In this document: piece after piece, positions 25,266 through 33,734 of the stretch
Layout: the number at the start of each line of letters is the position of its first letter
Position numbering within the stretch: position 1 is the first letter of the stretch
NCBI RefSeq assembly: GCF_027530345.1
Contig: NZ_JAPZQK010000009.1
Coordinates: 1 to 64,000, forward strand
Direction: 5' to 3'
Length of the DNA stretch: 64,000 nt
Source: Silanimonas sp.
Lineage (GTDB): Bacteria; Pseudomonadota; Gammaproteobacteria; Xanthomonadales; Xanthomonadaceae
Translations under genes and position numbers: made by a program
The notes under the pieces: model-generated
The model's database searches: none
The model's input: only the letters and a program-made list of their open reading frames with translations
Told to the model about the DNA's origin: nothing

Positions 25266-25874
25266 TCAGCCGCGCCACTCGTCGGCGATGAGCCCGTACA
25301 TCGCTGAATCCTGAAGTTCCCCGCCCGTGCGCCAGCGCTGGCGCAGCAGCCCTTCGCGCTGGAAGCCGAGTGATTCCAGCATCCGGCGGGACGCCGCGTT
25401 GCGCGGGTCCACGTCCGCCTCGATCTTGTGCAATGCCAGGGCCCCGAAGGCGTGGTCGAGCGCGAGCGCGACCATGCGACGGCCGAGGCCGCGGCCCCAG
25501 AGCGCGGTGTCGATGAGGTAGCCGATCTCGGCGCGGCGATGCGTCCGCTCGATCCGGTACAGCGTCACCCAGCCCACCAGCGCGGGAGATCCGGGCAGGC
25601 GCGCGGCGAACTGCATCAGGTCGCCGTCGCGCGCACCCGCCTCGATGTCGTCGAGGTAGGCCTCGGCCCGCGCACGATCGCCCGGCGTCCAGGGCTCGAT
25701 GCTCCAGTAGCTCATGCCGGCTGGATCGGCGTGCAGGCGGGCCAGTGCCTCCGCGTCGGCGTCGGCCGTTTCCGCCGGCCACGGGCCGAGCTGGATCACG
25801 CCGTCGTCGAGGACGGGCAGGGCGGCGGCGCGCGGTCGGTGCGGCTTCGCGAAGCCGGGTTCGACAGACGCCAT
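25266..25874 (-). CDS. GNAT acetyltransferase, RimJ/RimL type
   Basis: A 202-residue protein with a full GNAT fold of the ribosomal-protein N-acetyltransferase class. It has VGWVTLYRIERTHRRAEIGY (strands 3-4), the acetyl-CoA loop ALWGRGLGRRMVALALDHAF, and HKIEADVDPRNAASRRMLESLGF followed by EGLLRQRWRTGG. These are the usual signatures of enzymes that acetylate alpha-amino groups or small molecules. Its ATG lies three bases after the mfd stop, so the two genes form one transcript. The substrate is unknown. Confidence 0.88.
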   Translation of the reverse strand: MASVEPGFAKPHRPRAAALPVLDDGVIQLGPWPAETADADAEALARLHADPAGMSYWSIEPWTPGDRARAEAYLDDIEAGARDGDLMQFAARLPGSPALVGWVTLYRIERTHRRAEIGYLIDTALWGRGLGRRMVALALDHAFGALALHKIEADVDPRNAASRRMLESLGFQREGLLRQRWRTGGELQDSAMYGLIADEWRG

Positions 25875-25877
25875 CGC

Positions 25878-28800
25878 TCAGCCCTGCGCCAAGGTGGTGA
25901 ACAGCGCCCGCGCGGCGCGCAGGCGGCTCGGTGCGTCGGGCAGGTCGAGCTTCATCTTCAGCTTCTCCGGGCCGTCCATCGCGTAGACCTTGGGCTGGCC
26001 CTGGATCATGCGGATCACCGACATCGGATCGATGTTCGGCTTCGAATCGAACACGAGGCGTCCGCCGGTGGGGCCGAGATCGAGCTTGCGGATGCCCAGC
26101 CGCGCGGCATCGAGCTTCAGCTCGCTCACCGCGAACAGGTGCTTCGCCGCATCGGGCAGCACGCCGAAGCGGTCGACCAGCTCGACCTGCAGTTCCTTCA
26201 GGCGGTCGACGGTCTTCGCCGCGCTGATGCGTTTGTACTGCGTGAGGCGGGCATGCACGTCGGGCAGGTAGTCGTCGGGCAGCAGGGCGGGCAGGTTGAG
26301 GTTCATCTCGGGTCCGATCGGGGCGCCGGCATCGAGGTCGGGGATCTTGCCGGCCTTGATCGACTTGACCGCGCGCTCCAGCAGTTCGGTGTAGAGCGAG
26401 AAGCCGACTTCGGCGATCTGGCCCGATTGCTCCTCGCCCAACAGCTCGCCGGCGCCGCGGATCTCGAGGTCGTGCGTGGCCAGCATGAAGCCGGCGCCGA
26501 GTTCCTCGATCGCCGCCAGCGCTTCGAGCCGCTTCTCGGCATCGCCGGTGAGCTTCGGCGGCACGATCAGGTAGCAGTACGCGCGATGGTGCGAACGGCC
26601 GACGCGGCCGCGCACCTGGTGAAGCTGCGCCAGCCCGAATCGGTCGGCTCTGTTCACCACGATCGTGTTGGCGCTTGGGATGTCGATGCCCGATTCGATG
26701 ATCGTGGTGCACACCAGCACGTTGAAGCGCTGGCGGTGGAAGTCGAGCATTACCTGTTCCAGTTCGCGCTCGGCCATCTGGCCGTGCGCCACCCGGATGC
26801 GGGCGTCGGGGACCAGCGCCTGCAGGTCGCGGGCCATCTTCTCGATGGTGTCGACCTCGTTGTGCAGGAAGTACACCTGGCCGCCGCGGGCCAGCTCGCG
26901 CTGGAAGGCCTCGACGACGGTTTCGTTCTCCCACGGCGCGACGAAGGTCTTCACCGCGAGGCGGTGCGCCGGCGGCGTGGCGATGATCGACAGGTCGCGC
27001 AGGCCGCTCATGGCCATGTTCAGCGTGCGCGGGATCGGCGTGGCGGTAAGCGTGAGCAGGTGCACTTCGGCGCGCAGGGCCTTCAGGCGCTCCTTCTGGC
27101 GCACGCCGAAGCGTTGCTCCTCGTCGACGATGACGAGGCCGACGTCCTTGAACTTGACGTCCTCCTGCAGCAAGCGGTGCGTACCGACGATCACGTCGAC
27201 CTTGCCCTCGGCCACTTGTTCGAGCACCGCCTTGATGTCCTTGGCCGACTTGAAGCGCGACAGCACCTCGACGCGGATGGGCCAGTCGGCGAAACGGTCG
27301 CGGAAGTTCCGGTAGTGCTGCTCGGCGAGCAGGGTCGTCGGCACCAGCACCGCGACCTGCTTGCCGGCGGCGGCGGCGACGAAGGCCGCGCGCACCGCCA
27401 CTTCGGTCTTGCCGAAGCCGACGTCGCCGCAGACCACGCGGTCCATCGGCGAGGGCTTGGCGAGGTCGGTGATGACGGCTTCGATGGCGCTGAGCTGGTC
27501 GGGCGTTTCCTCGAACGGGAAGGTCGCCGCGAAGGGCTCGTACATCGCGCGGTCGACCGGCAGGGCGAGGCCGGCCCGGGCCTGGCGCCGCGCCTGGATC
27601 TCCAGCAGTTCGGCGGCGACGTCGCGCACCTTGTCGGCGGCGCGCTTGCGCGCCTTCTCCCAAGCTTCGCCGCCGAGGCTGTGCAGCGGGGCATGTTCGG
27701 TGGACGCGCCCGAGTAGCGCGAGACGCGCTCCAGCTGCGAGACCGGCACGTAGAGCTTGTCGCCCTTGGCGTACTCGATGACGAGGTACTCGCCGGCGAC
27801 GCCGCCGGCCTCCAGCACCTCGAGGCCACGGTAGCGGCCGACGCCGTGCTCCTCGTGGACGATCGGCGAGCCGACGCCGATCTCGGACAGGTCCTTGATG
27901 ATGGCGTCCGGGTCGCGCACGCCGCGTCGCGTGCGGCGGCGCGACTGCTCGGCCTTTTCCGGGAACAGCTGGCGCTCGGTGAGCACCGCGATGGCGGGTT
28001 CGGCCAGCGCGAAACCGGCATCGAGCGGCACGACGCCGATGGCGTAACGATGGTCGCTGGCGAGGAAGGACGCCCAATCGGCCACCGTGGGGGGCTTCAG
28101 GTCGGCGGCCGCCAGCACGTCGATCAGCGCTTCGCGGCGTCCCGGCGAATCGGCGGCGACGAGCACGCGGCCGGGATAGCTCGACAGGAAGGCGCGGAGC
28201 GCGGCGGCCGGCGCTTCGCCCTTGGCGGCGAGCGCCAGGTTGGGCGCCGGCTGCGCATCGAGCGTCAGGCCCTTCTCGAAGCGCGGGTGTTCCGGCGGCA
28301 CCTGCTCGATGCGGACGTGCCGGTTCAGCCCGGCGCGCAGCTCGTCGAGGCGCAGCCACAGGTCCTCCGGCGGCAGCACTGGGCGCTCGATGTCGTGGCG
28401 GCGCTGTTCCCAGCGCTGCGCGCATTGGGCGAGCTGCTGCTCCGCAGCCTGCTCCCAGCCGGTATCCAGCACCACCAGCGCATTGGCCGGCACGTGGTCG
28501 AACAGGCTGGCGGTGTGTTCGAAGAAGAACGGCAGGTAGTACTCGATGCCGGCCGGTGCCACGCCTTCCTTCAGGTCCTGCACCAGCGGGCAGCGCCGCG
28601 GGTTGACGTCGAAGCGGTCGAGCATCGCTTCGCGGGCGCGCTTGCAGGAGGCTTCGTCTAGCGGGAACTCGCGGGCCGGCAGCAGTTCGATGGCGTCGAT
28701 GGGGTGCATCGAGCGCTGAGTTTCCGGGTCGAAGCTGCGCAGCGAATCGATGGTGTCGTCGAACAGTTCGATGCGGTAGGGCTCGGCGGCGCCGGTGGGG

Positions 28801-29327
28801 AACAGGTCCAGCAGCGCACCGCGCACGCTGAAGTCGCCAGGATCGTTCACCTGCGGCACGTGCCGGTAGCCAGCGGCCTGCAGGCGGCGCTTCTCGGCGT
28901 CGAGGTCGAGCTTCTGGCCCTTCCTGAGGTCCAGCACGTTGCCGGCCACCCACTCCGGCGGTGCGAGCCTCTGGAGGAGGGTCGAGACCGGCACCACGAG
29001 CACGCCGCGCTTGAGCGACGGCAGCCGGTAAAGCGCCGCCACGCGTTCGGAAATGATGTCCGGGTGCGGCGAGAACAGGTCGTAGGGGAGGGTCTCCCAG
29101 TCCGGGAAATGCAGGACAGGCAGCCCGCGGGCCAGCGATTTCAGGTCGGCTTCGAGGCGCAGGGCCGACGAGGTGTCGCGCGCGACGGCAACCACCAGGC
29201 CATCGTGCGCATGGGCGCGTTCAACGATCGCGAGCGCGGCAGCGGTCGGGTTGACGGGGAGGCGCCAGTCGGCGCGCTGCTGGCCGCGGGCGGGGAGCGG
29301 CGCGGCGGGAAGGCTGGGAAGCGTCAT
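25878..29327 (-). CDS. mfd: Transcription-repair coupling factor Mfd
   Basis: A 1149-residue ATP-dependent translocase that removes RNA polymerase stalled at DNA lesions and recruits UvrA. Domains in order: UvrB-like N-terminal region (DWETLPYDLFSPHPDIISER); RNA-polymerase interaction domain from about residue 480 (GSPIVHEEHGVGRYRGLE); superfamily 2 helicase motor with Walker A GDVGFGKTE, VPTTLLAEQH and DEEQRFG; then motifs IIESGIDIPSANT and QLHQVRGRVGR; and the C-terminal TRCF domain. The length matches E. coli Mfd (1148). The ATG at 29327 was chosen by the conserved start. Confidence 0.97.
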   Translation of the reverse strand: MTLPSLPAAPLPARGQQRADWRLPVNPTAAALAIVERAHAHDGLVVAVARDTSSALRLEADLKSLARGLPVLHFPDWETLPYDLFSPHPDIISERVAALYRLPSLKRGVLVVPVSTLLQRLAPPEWVAGNVLDLRKGQKLDLDAEKRRLQAAGYRHVPQVNDPGDFSVRGALLDLFPTGAAEPYRIELFDDTIDSLRSFDPETQRSMHPIDAIELLPAREFPLDEASCKRAREAMLDRFDVNPRRCPLVQDLKEGVAPAGIEYYLPFFFEHTASLFDHVPANALVVLDTGWEQAAEQQLAQCAQRWEQRRHDIERPVLPPEDLWLRLDELRAGLNRHVRIEQVPPEHPRFEKGLTLDAQPAPNLALAAKGEAPAAALRAFLSSYPGRVLVAADSPGRREALIDVLAAADLKPPTVADWASFLASDHRYAIGVVPLDAGFALAEPAIAVLTERQLFPEKAEQSRRRTRRGVRDPDAIIKDLSEIGVGSPIVHEEHGVGRYRGLEVLEAGGVAGEYLVIEYAKGDKLYVPVSQLERVSRYSGASTEHAPLHSLGGEAWEKARKRAADKVRDVAAELLEIQARRQARAGLALPVDRAMYEPFAATFPFEETPDQLSAIEAVITDLAKPSPMDRVVCGDVGFGKTEVAVRAAFVAAAAGKQVAVLVPTTLLAEQHYRNFRDRFADWPIRVEVLSRFKSAKDIKAVLEQVAEGKVDVIVGTHRLLQEDVKFKDVGLVIVDEEQRFGVRQKERLKALRAEVHLLTLTATPIPRTLNMAMSGLRDLSIIATPPAHRLAVKTFVAPWENETVVEAFQRELARGGQVYFLHNEVDTIEKMARDLQALVPDARIRVAHGQMAERELEQVMLDFHRQRFNVLVCTTIIESGIDIPSANTIVVNRADRFGLAQLHQVRGRVGRSHHRAYCYLIVPPKLTGDAEKRLEALAAIEELGAGFMLATHDLEIRGAGELLGEEQSGQIAEVGFSLYTELLERAVKSIKAGKIPDLDAGAPIGPEMNLNLPALLPDDYLPDVHARLTQYKRISAAKTVDRLKELQVELVDRFGVLPDAAKHLFAVSELKLDAARLGIRKLDLGPTGGRLVFDSKPNIDPMSVIRMIQGQPKVYAMDGPEKLKMKLDLPDAPSRLRAARALFTTLAQG

Positions 29328-29417
29328 GAGGCCGCGGAGTTTAGCCCTTCGGCCGCGCGCGGAACGGGGCGGCCCGAGCCGCCGCGGGGTCGGATCGCGA
29401 GGCGCGTGCACAAAGTC

Positions 29418-29446
29418 TTGACGCTCCGGGGCCGTCGCGGCCTAAT
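29418..29446 (+). promoter_or_regulatory. Candidate sigma-70 promoter of the multiheme operon
   Basis: TTGACG at 29418-29423 and CCTAAT at 29441-29446 are separated by 17 bases, optimal spacing. The -35 matches consensus in five of six positions and the -10 in four of six. It lies ~86 bases before the first cytochrome gene, in the gap after the divergent mfd start. Confidence 0.5.
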
Positions 29447-29468
29447 CGAGCTCAGGGGAAAACGAGCC

Positions 29469-29543
29469 ATGCATCACGTTCCACGCCGCGGTTCGCGGCG
29501 TGGTCGCCGGTGCTCGCCAAGGGGACGCGCGGATGGCGAATGA
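29469..29543 (+). other. Leader of the multiheme operon: stem-loop and possible 24-residue leader peptide
   Basis: A perfect 10-bp inverted repeat (29481-29490 / 29494-29503; CCACGCCGCG, loop GTT) sits 30 bases before the cytochrome b ATG. It falls inside a short frame with ribosome site AGGGGA and ATG at 29469 that encodes 24 residues, nine of them Arg, and whose stop overlaps the cytochrome b start region. This could be a translational leader or only a structured 5' leader. There is no T-run after the stem, so it is not a simple terminator. Whether the peptide is made is unknown. Confidence 0.35.
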
Positions 29544-30351
29544 CAACATCCTGAGCCACGAGCGTCTGCGCTACTTCAAGTGGTCGGCGCTGCTGATGGC
29601 CGCCAGCATCGGCTGGTACGCCGTCGACACCCCGCGCTTTGGCCCGGGGGGCGGCACCGTGCTCGGCTACACCCTCGGCACCGTTGGGGCGCTGCTGATC
29701 GTCTGGCTGCTGCTGTTCGGCATCCGCAAACGCCAGTACCTCGGCGGCGCCGGGACCGTGCGCGGCTGGCTGTCGGCGCACGTCTACCTCGGCCTGTCGC
29801 TGCTGGTCGTCGCGACCCTGCACACCGGCTTCCAGTTCGGTTGGAACGTGCACACGTTGGCCTATGGCCTGATGGTCGCGGTCATCGCGAGTGGCGTGTG
29901 GGGCGTGGGGGTCTACCTGCGCAATCCGGGCCTGATGAGCGACTTGCTCGACGGCAAGACGCTGGAGCAGCACGCCGCCGCGCTGGGCGAGATCGACGGG
30001 CAGGCGCGCGCGCTGGCGGCCACGATCTCGCCGCGCTTCCTCGAGTTGGTCGAGGCCTCGGCCAAGGCCCCCATAGGCCGGCCGGGCTGGCGCCGGCTGT
30101 TCCGTCGCGTGCCGGGCTGTGCCACGACGGCGGCGGTCGAATCCCTGCGCACGGACCTGCGCGCGTCCGAGCGCGAGGTGCGCGATCTGTTCGCGCTGCA
30201 GTTCCGTCGCCTGCAGCAGCTGAAGCGCATCCGCGCCTATTTGCGCCTGCGGGCGTGGACGGAAGTCTGGCTGGTCGTGCACGTGCCGCTGTCGCTCGCG
30301 CTGCTGGGGGCCCTGCTGGCGCACATCCTCGCGGTCTTCACCTACTGGTAG
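29533..30351 (+). CDS. Di-heme cytochrome b-type inner-membrane protein
   Basis: A 272-residue membrane protein with about five helices (LLMAASIGWYAV, VGALLIVWLLLFGI, 80-97, 107-128, 243-270). Helix 3 carries His83 and His97 and the last helix carries His250 and His264. Both pairs are spaced H-x13-H, the spacing that ligates two stacked b hemes in cytochrome b and ferric-reductase families. Between helices 4 and 5 lies a ~110-residue soluble segment (140-240) rich in charged residues. No family name was recognised. As first gene of the seven-gene set it is the natural route for electrons across the inner membrane. Confidence 0.7.
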   Translation: MANDNILSHERLRYFKWSALLMAASIGWYAVDTPRFGPGGGTVLGYTLGTVGALLIVWLLLFGIRKRQYLGGAGTVRGWLSAHVYLGLSLLVVATLHTGFQFGWNVHTLAYGLMVAVIASGVWGVGVYLRNPGLMSDLLDGKTLEQHAAALGEIDGQARALAATISPRFLELVEASAKAPIGRPGWRRLFRRVPGCATTAAVESLRTDLRASEREVRDLFALQFRRLQQLKRIRAYLRLRAWTEVWLVVHVPLSLALLGALLAHILAVFTYW

Positions 30352-30354
30352 CCC

Positions 30355-31797
30355 ATGGCCTCGAGCTCGCCCTCCGACCCGAATGCCGCCGAGCTCGACG
30401 CCCTGCGTCGGCCCCTGCGCGGCCGTCGCCTGCTGTCGTGGATCCTTTTGCTGGCCTCCCTCGCCACGCTGGCGCTGGTGCCGTGGTGGTTGTCGAACTC
30501 GGCCGCCGAACGGCAGGCGGGCGCGACGGCCACCGACGCGCCGCGGATGACGGCGGTGAGCGCGGAGGAGATCCACGCGCATCGCACCGCGCATGCCTGG
30601 GATCGCGTCTGGGATGCCGGCCCCTTGGATGCCGCGCATTCGGCGCTGTCGCTCGACTGCCGCGCCTGCCACAGCGAGCCCTTCGCGCGCGTTCGCGACG
30701 AGGACTGCACGGCGTGCCATCTCACGGTGACGACGCACGGCGGGCCCTCGCCGCCGATCGCTGGCGATCCGGCGCCGCGCTGCGCCGCCTGCCACCGCGA
30801 GCATCAGGGCCCACAGGGTTTGGCCCTGCAGAACATCGCGCAATCCGGGCCGGCCTGCGTCGATTGCCATGCCGAGCTGGCCGCGCGGAAGCCCGAGCTC
30901 GGGCTGCTGGACGTTCGCGATTTCGGCGACGCCCACCCGGAGTTCGCGGTGCGCGTGGCCGGCGACGGCGGGGCGCTGCGCAAGCTGCGCCTCGGTGCCG
31001 AGCCGGCCATCGAGCCGACCGGGCTCAAGTTCCCGCACGACGTGCATTTGAAGGCCGGTATCGATGGGCCGGAGGGCCCGCAGACGCTCGCTTGCGGCAG
31101 CTGCCATCGCGCGACCGAGGACGCGCTGGGCTTCGAGCCGGTGCGTTTCGAAACCGACTGCGAGAGCTGCCACGCGCTCACGCTGGAGACGTCGCTCGCG
31201 CGCCGCAGCGTGCCGCACGGCTCCGCCGAGGACGCGCTGTCGATGATCCGCGAGTTCTACAGCTTCGCCGCGAACAACACCGACCCGCGCCGCGCCGAGG
31301 CCGCCCCGGGCGCCGTGCAGCGGCCGGGTGCGACGGAAGCGGCCGATGCGCGATTCGTCGGACGCCCCGGCGATGCCCTGGCGCTGGCCCGCGCCGAGGC
31401 CACCGACCTGTTCGAGAAACGCGCCTGCGCGGTCTGCCACACCGTCACCCGCGTCGCGGAGAGTGGCCCGCCCGGCTCGCCGGGGGCCGACCTGCCGCAA
31501 TACCGGATCGATCCGGTGGCGCCGGTGCATCCGTGGATGCCGGGCGCCCGCTTCAGCCACGCCGCGCACGTGCAGACCGAGTGCAGTGCCTGCCACGCGG
31601 CGGCCACTTCGACGGACGCCAGCGAGGTGCTGATGCCGGGAATCGCCGGTTGCCGCGACTGCCATGCGGGCGCCGTGGCCGAACCGACGCAGGTGCGATC
31701 CGATTGTGGCCTGTGCCACGACTACCACCCGGCCCACGCCGCGCTGCAGGAGGCGGACGTGCTTGCGGGACGCCTGGTGCCGACGGAGGCGCAATGA
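30355..31797 (+). CDS. Membrane-anchored decaheme cytochrome c
   Basis: A 480-residue protein with a single N-terminal transmembrane anchor (residues 26-46, LSWILLLASLATLALVPWW) and a periplasmic domain holding ten CxxCH heme c sites, at residues 102, 118, 143, 168, 247, 269, 358, 410, 433 and 451. Extra His residues next to several sites (HREHQG, HDVHLK, SHAAHV) suit bis-His ligation. It starts three bases after the cytochrome b stop and overlaps the next gene by four. The layout suggests an inner-membrane-tethered hub passing electrons between the cytochrome b and periplasmic carriers, like CymA or NrfH in position but larger. No enzyme signature was seen. Confidence 0.85.
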   Translation: MASSSPSDPNAAELDALRRPLRGRRLLSWILLLASLATLALVPWWLSNSAAERQAGATATDAPRMTAVSAEEIHAHRTAHAWDRVWDAGPLDAAHSALSLDCRACHSEPFARVRDEDCTACHLTVTTHGGPSPPIAGDPAPRCAACHREHQGPQGLALQNIAQSGPACVDCHAELAARKPELGLLDVRDFGDAHPEFAVRVAGDGGALRKLRLGAEPAIEPTGLKFPHDVHLKAGIDGPEGPQTLACGSCHRATEDALGFEPVRFETDCESCHALTLETSLARRSVPHGSAEDALSMIREFYSFAANNTDPRRAEAAPGAVQRPGATEAADARFVGRPGDALALARAEATDLFEKRACAVCHTVTRVAESGPPGSPGADLPQYRIDPVAPVHPWMPGARFSHAAHVQTECSACHAAATSTDASEVLMPGIAGCRDCHAGAVAEPTQVRSDCGLCHDYHPAHAALQEADVLAGRLVPTEAQ

Positions 31798-33734
31798 CGG
31801 TATCGGGCCGACCGCGACGTCGCCCGCGCGCCGCCGCACTGCGCAGCGCGACGATGGTTGGCGCCGTCCTGCTGGCCGGCGCGTCGTTCGAGGCGGTAGC
31901 GCGCTGCCCGGGCACCCCGTTGCCGAACCAGCGTCTCGAGTCCGCCGACGTGCGCCGCGTGGTGGCGCAGGCCGCCGATGTCGCGCAGCGTTTGAACCAG
32001 CCGGCGACGATCGCCTTGGTCGACCGGGTGGGCAACGTGCTGGCCGTGTTCCAGACCAACGGCGCGGCGCCCAGCGTGCGCATCACCAGCGGCATGTCGA
32101 GCGGCGGTGGGCTCGAAGGCCTGGTCGTGCCGAGCACGGCGGCGGCCATCGCGAAAGCGGTCACCGGCGCCTACCTGTCGTCGTCGGGCCAGGCCTTCAG
32201 CACGCGAACCGCCAGCTTCATCGTGCAGGACCACTTCCCGCCGACCATCCGCAACGTGCCCTCGGGGCCGCTGTTCGGCGTGCAGTTCAGCCAGTTGCCC
32301 TGCGGCGACCTCGTGCAGGGCGGCAGCGCGCTCGGCATCGGCCCACGGCGCTCGCCGCTCGGCCTGTCGGCCGACCCGGGCGGTTTCCCGCTGTACAAGG
32401 GCGGCAGCGTCGTCGGTGGCATCGGCGTGATCGCCGGCAGCGCGCCCACCTACAGCCTCGATCTCTTCCCCTTCGACTTCGACAACGATCCCGAGGAAGT
32501 GATCGCGCACTCGGCGCTGGCCGGCTTCGCGCCGCCCGAATGCATCCGTGCGGAGCGCGTCACGGCCGGCGGCGTGAGCCTGCGCTTCTCCGATGCCGAC
32601 GGTCGTCTCGTGGCCACCGCGGCCACCGTGCCCAGCGGCGGCGCCTTCGTCGATGTCGGCGGCTATTACGTCGCCGCCGACGGCCCACGCACCGGGCGCA
32701 TCTTCGGCCTGCCGGAATCCGGCGTGGCGCGCGAGAACATCAATCTCGCTGGCGGCTCGCATGGTCTGCTGAACCCGGACGGCAGCAACCGCTACCCGCC
32801 CATCGCCTCGGCAGGCCTCAGTGCCACCGACGTTCTCAGCCTGCTGGACGAATCGCTCGCCGTCGCGAACGCCGCGCGCGCGCAGATCCGCATCCCGCTC
32901 GGCTCGCCGGCGCAGGTTACGGTGTCGGTGGTCGATGCCCAAGGCGTGGCGCTCGGCATCGGCCGTACGCCGGACGCGCCGATCTTCGGCATCGACGTTT
33001 CGCTGCAGAAGGCTCGCGCAGCGGCGCTGTTCTCTCGCACCGACGCCGCGGCGCGCATCGCGGCGGCGAACTCCGCCGCGCAGCAGGCGTTCTATTTCAA
33101 TGGTGATCCGCGCGCGGCCGCCGGCTTTTTCCAACGCCCGACGATCTTCGCCGACGGCACCGCCTTCACCGCGCGCGCCATCGGCAACATCGCGCGGCCG
33201 CTGTTTCCCGATGGCATCGACGGTCGTTCGCGCGGCCCGCTGTCCAGCCCGAAGCCGAACTGGAGCCCGTTCAACGTCGGCCTCCAGCTCGATCTGGTGT
33301 TCCCGGGCCTTGCCGCGTCGCTGGCGCCGGGCGGCCCGATCATCAACCGCTGCACCGCTGCGGCCATCGGTGCCGACAACGGCATCCAGATCTTCCCCGG
33401 CGGCGTGCCGATCTACCGGAACGGCGTGCTGGTCGGTGCCGTGGGCGTGTCCGGGGACGGCGTCGACCAGGACGACATGATCGCCTTCCTTGGCATCACC
33501 CGAGCGGGGCGCTGGCGCGGCGGCGGTCTCGGCCACGCGCCGCTGGCGAAGCGCGCCGACCAGCTTGGCTTGCGCTACGTGCAGTGCCCGCAGTCGCCGT
33601 TCAACGGCAGCGATGCGCAGAACGTCTGCGGCGGCGACGGCGACCTGCCGACGACGGGAGCAGCCCCGGTCACGGCGGTGCAGCCGCAGATCCCCGCACT
33701 GCTGCGTCGCGAACGCATGGAGGACCGCCGATGA
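31794..33734 (+). CDS. Exported tandem GlcG/HbpS-like heme-binding protein
   Basis: A 646-residue exported protein (basic N-terminus, helix MVGAVLLAGASFEAVA). It contains two GlcG/HbpS-type units. Unit 1 (about 50-220) has VRRVVAQAADVAQRLNQPA, TIALVDRVGNVLAVF and GGFPLYKGGSVVGGIGV. Unit 2 (about 350-575) has LDESLAVANAARAQI, VTVSVVDAQGVALG and GGVPIYRNGVLVGAVGVSGDG. Single-domain family members are ~140 residues and bind heme in HbpS. Here each unit is enlarged by long inserts. Its ATG overlaps the decaheme stop. A role in binding heme or a redox cofactor for the surrounding cytochromes is inferred. Confidence 0.75.
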   Translation: MTVSGRPRRRPRAAALRSATMVGAVLLAGASFEAVARCPGTPLPNQRLESADVRRVVAQAADVAQRLNQPATIALVDRVGNVLAVFQTNGAAPSVRITSGMSSGGGLEGLVVPSTAAAIAKAVTGAYLSSSGQAFSTRTASFIVQDHFPPTIRNVPSGPLFGVQFSQLPCGDLVQGGSALGIGPRRSPLGLSADPGGFPLYKGGSVVGGIGVIAGSAPTYSLDLFPFDFDNDPEEVIAHSALAGFAPPECIRAERVTAGGVSLRFSDADGRLVATAATVPSGGAFVDVGGYYVAADGPRTGRIFGLPESGVARENINLAGGSHGLLNPDGSNRYPPIASAGLSATDVLSLLDESLAVANAARAQIRIPLGSPAQVTVSVVDAQGVALGIGRTPDAPIFGIDVSLQKARAAALFSRTDAAARIAAANSAAQQAFYFNGDPRAAAGFFQRPTIFADGTAFTARAIGNIARPLFPDGIDGRSRGPLSSPKPNWSPFNVGLQLDLVFPGLAASLAPGGPIINRCTAAAIGADNGIQIFPGGVPIYRNGVLVGAVGVSGDGVDQDDMIAFLGITRAGRWRGGGLGHAPLAKRADQLGLRYVQCPQSPFNGSDAQNVCGGDGDLPTTGAAPVTAVQPQIPALLRRERMEDRR

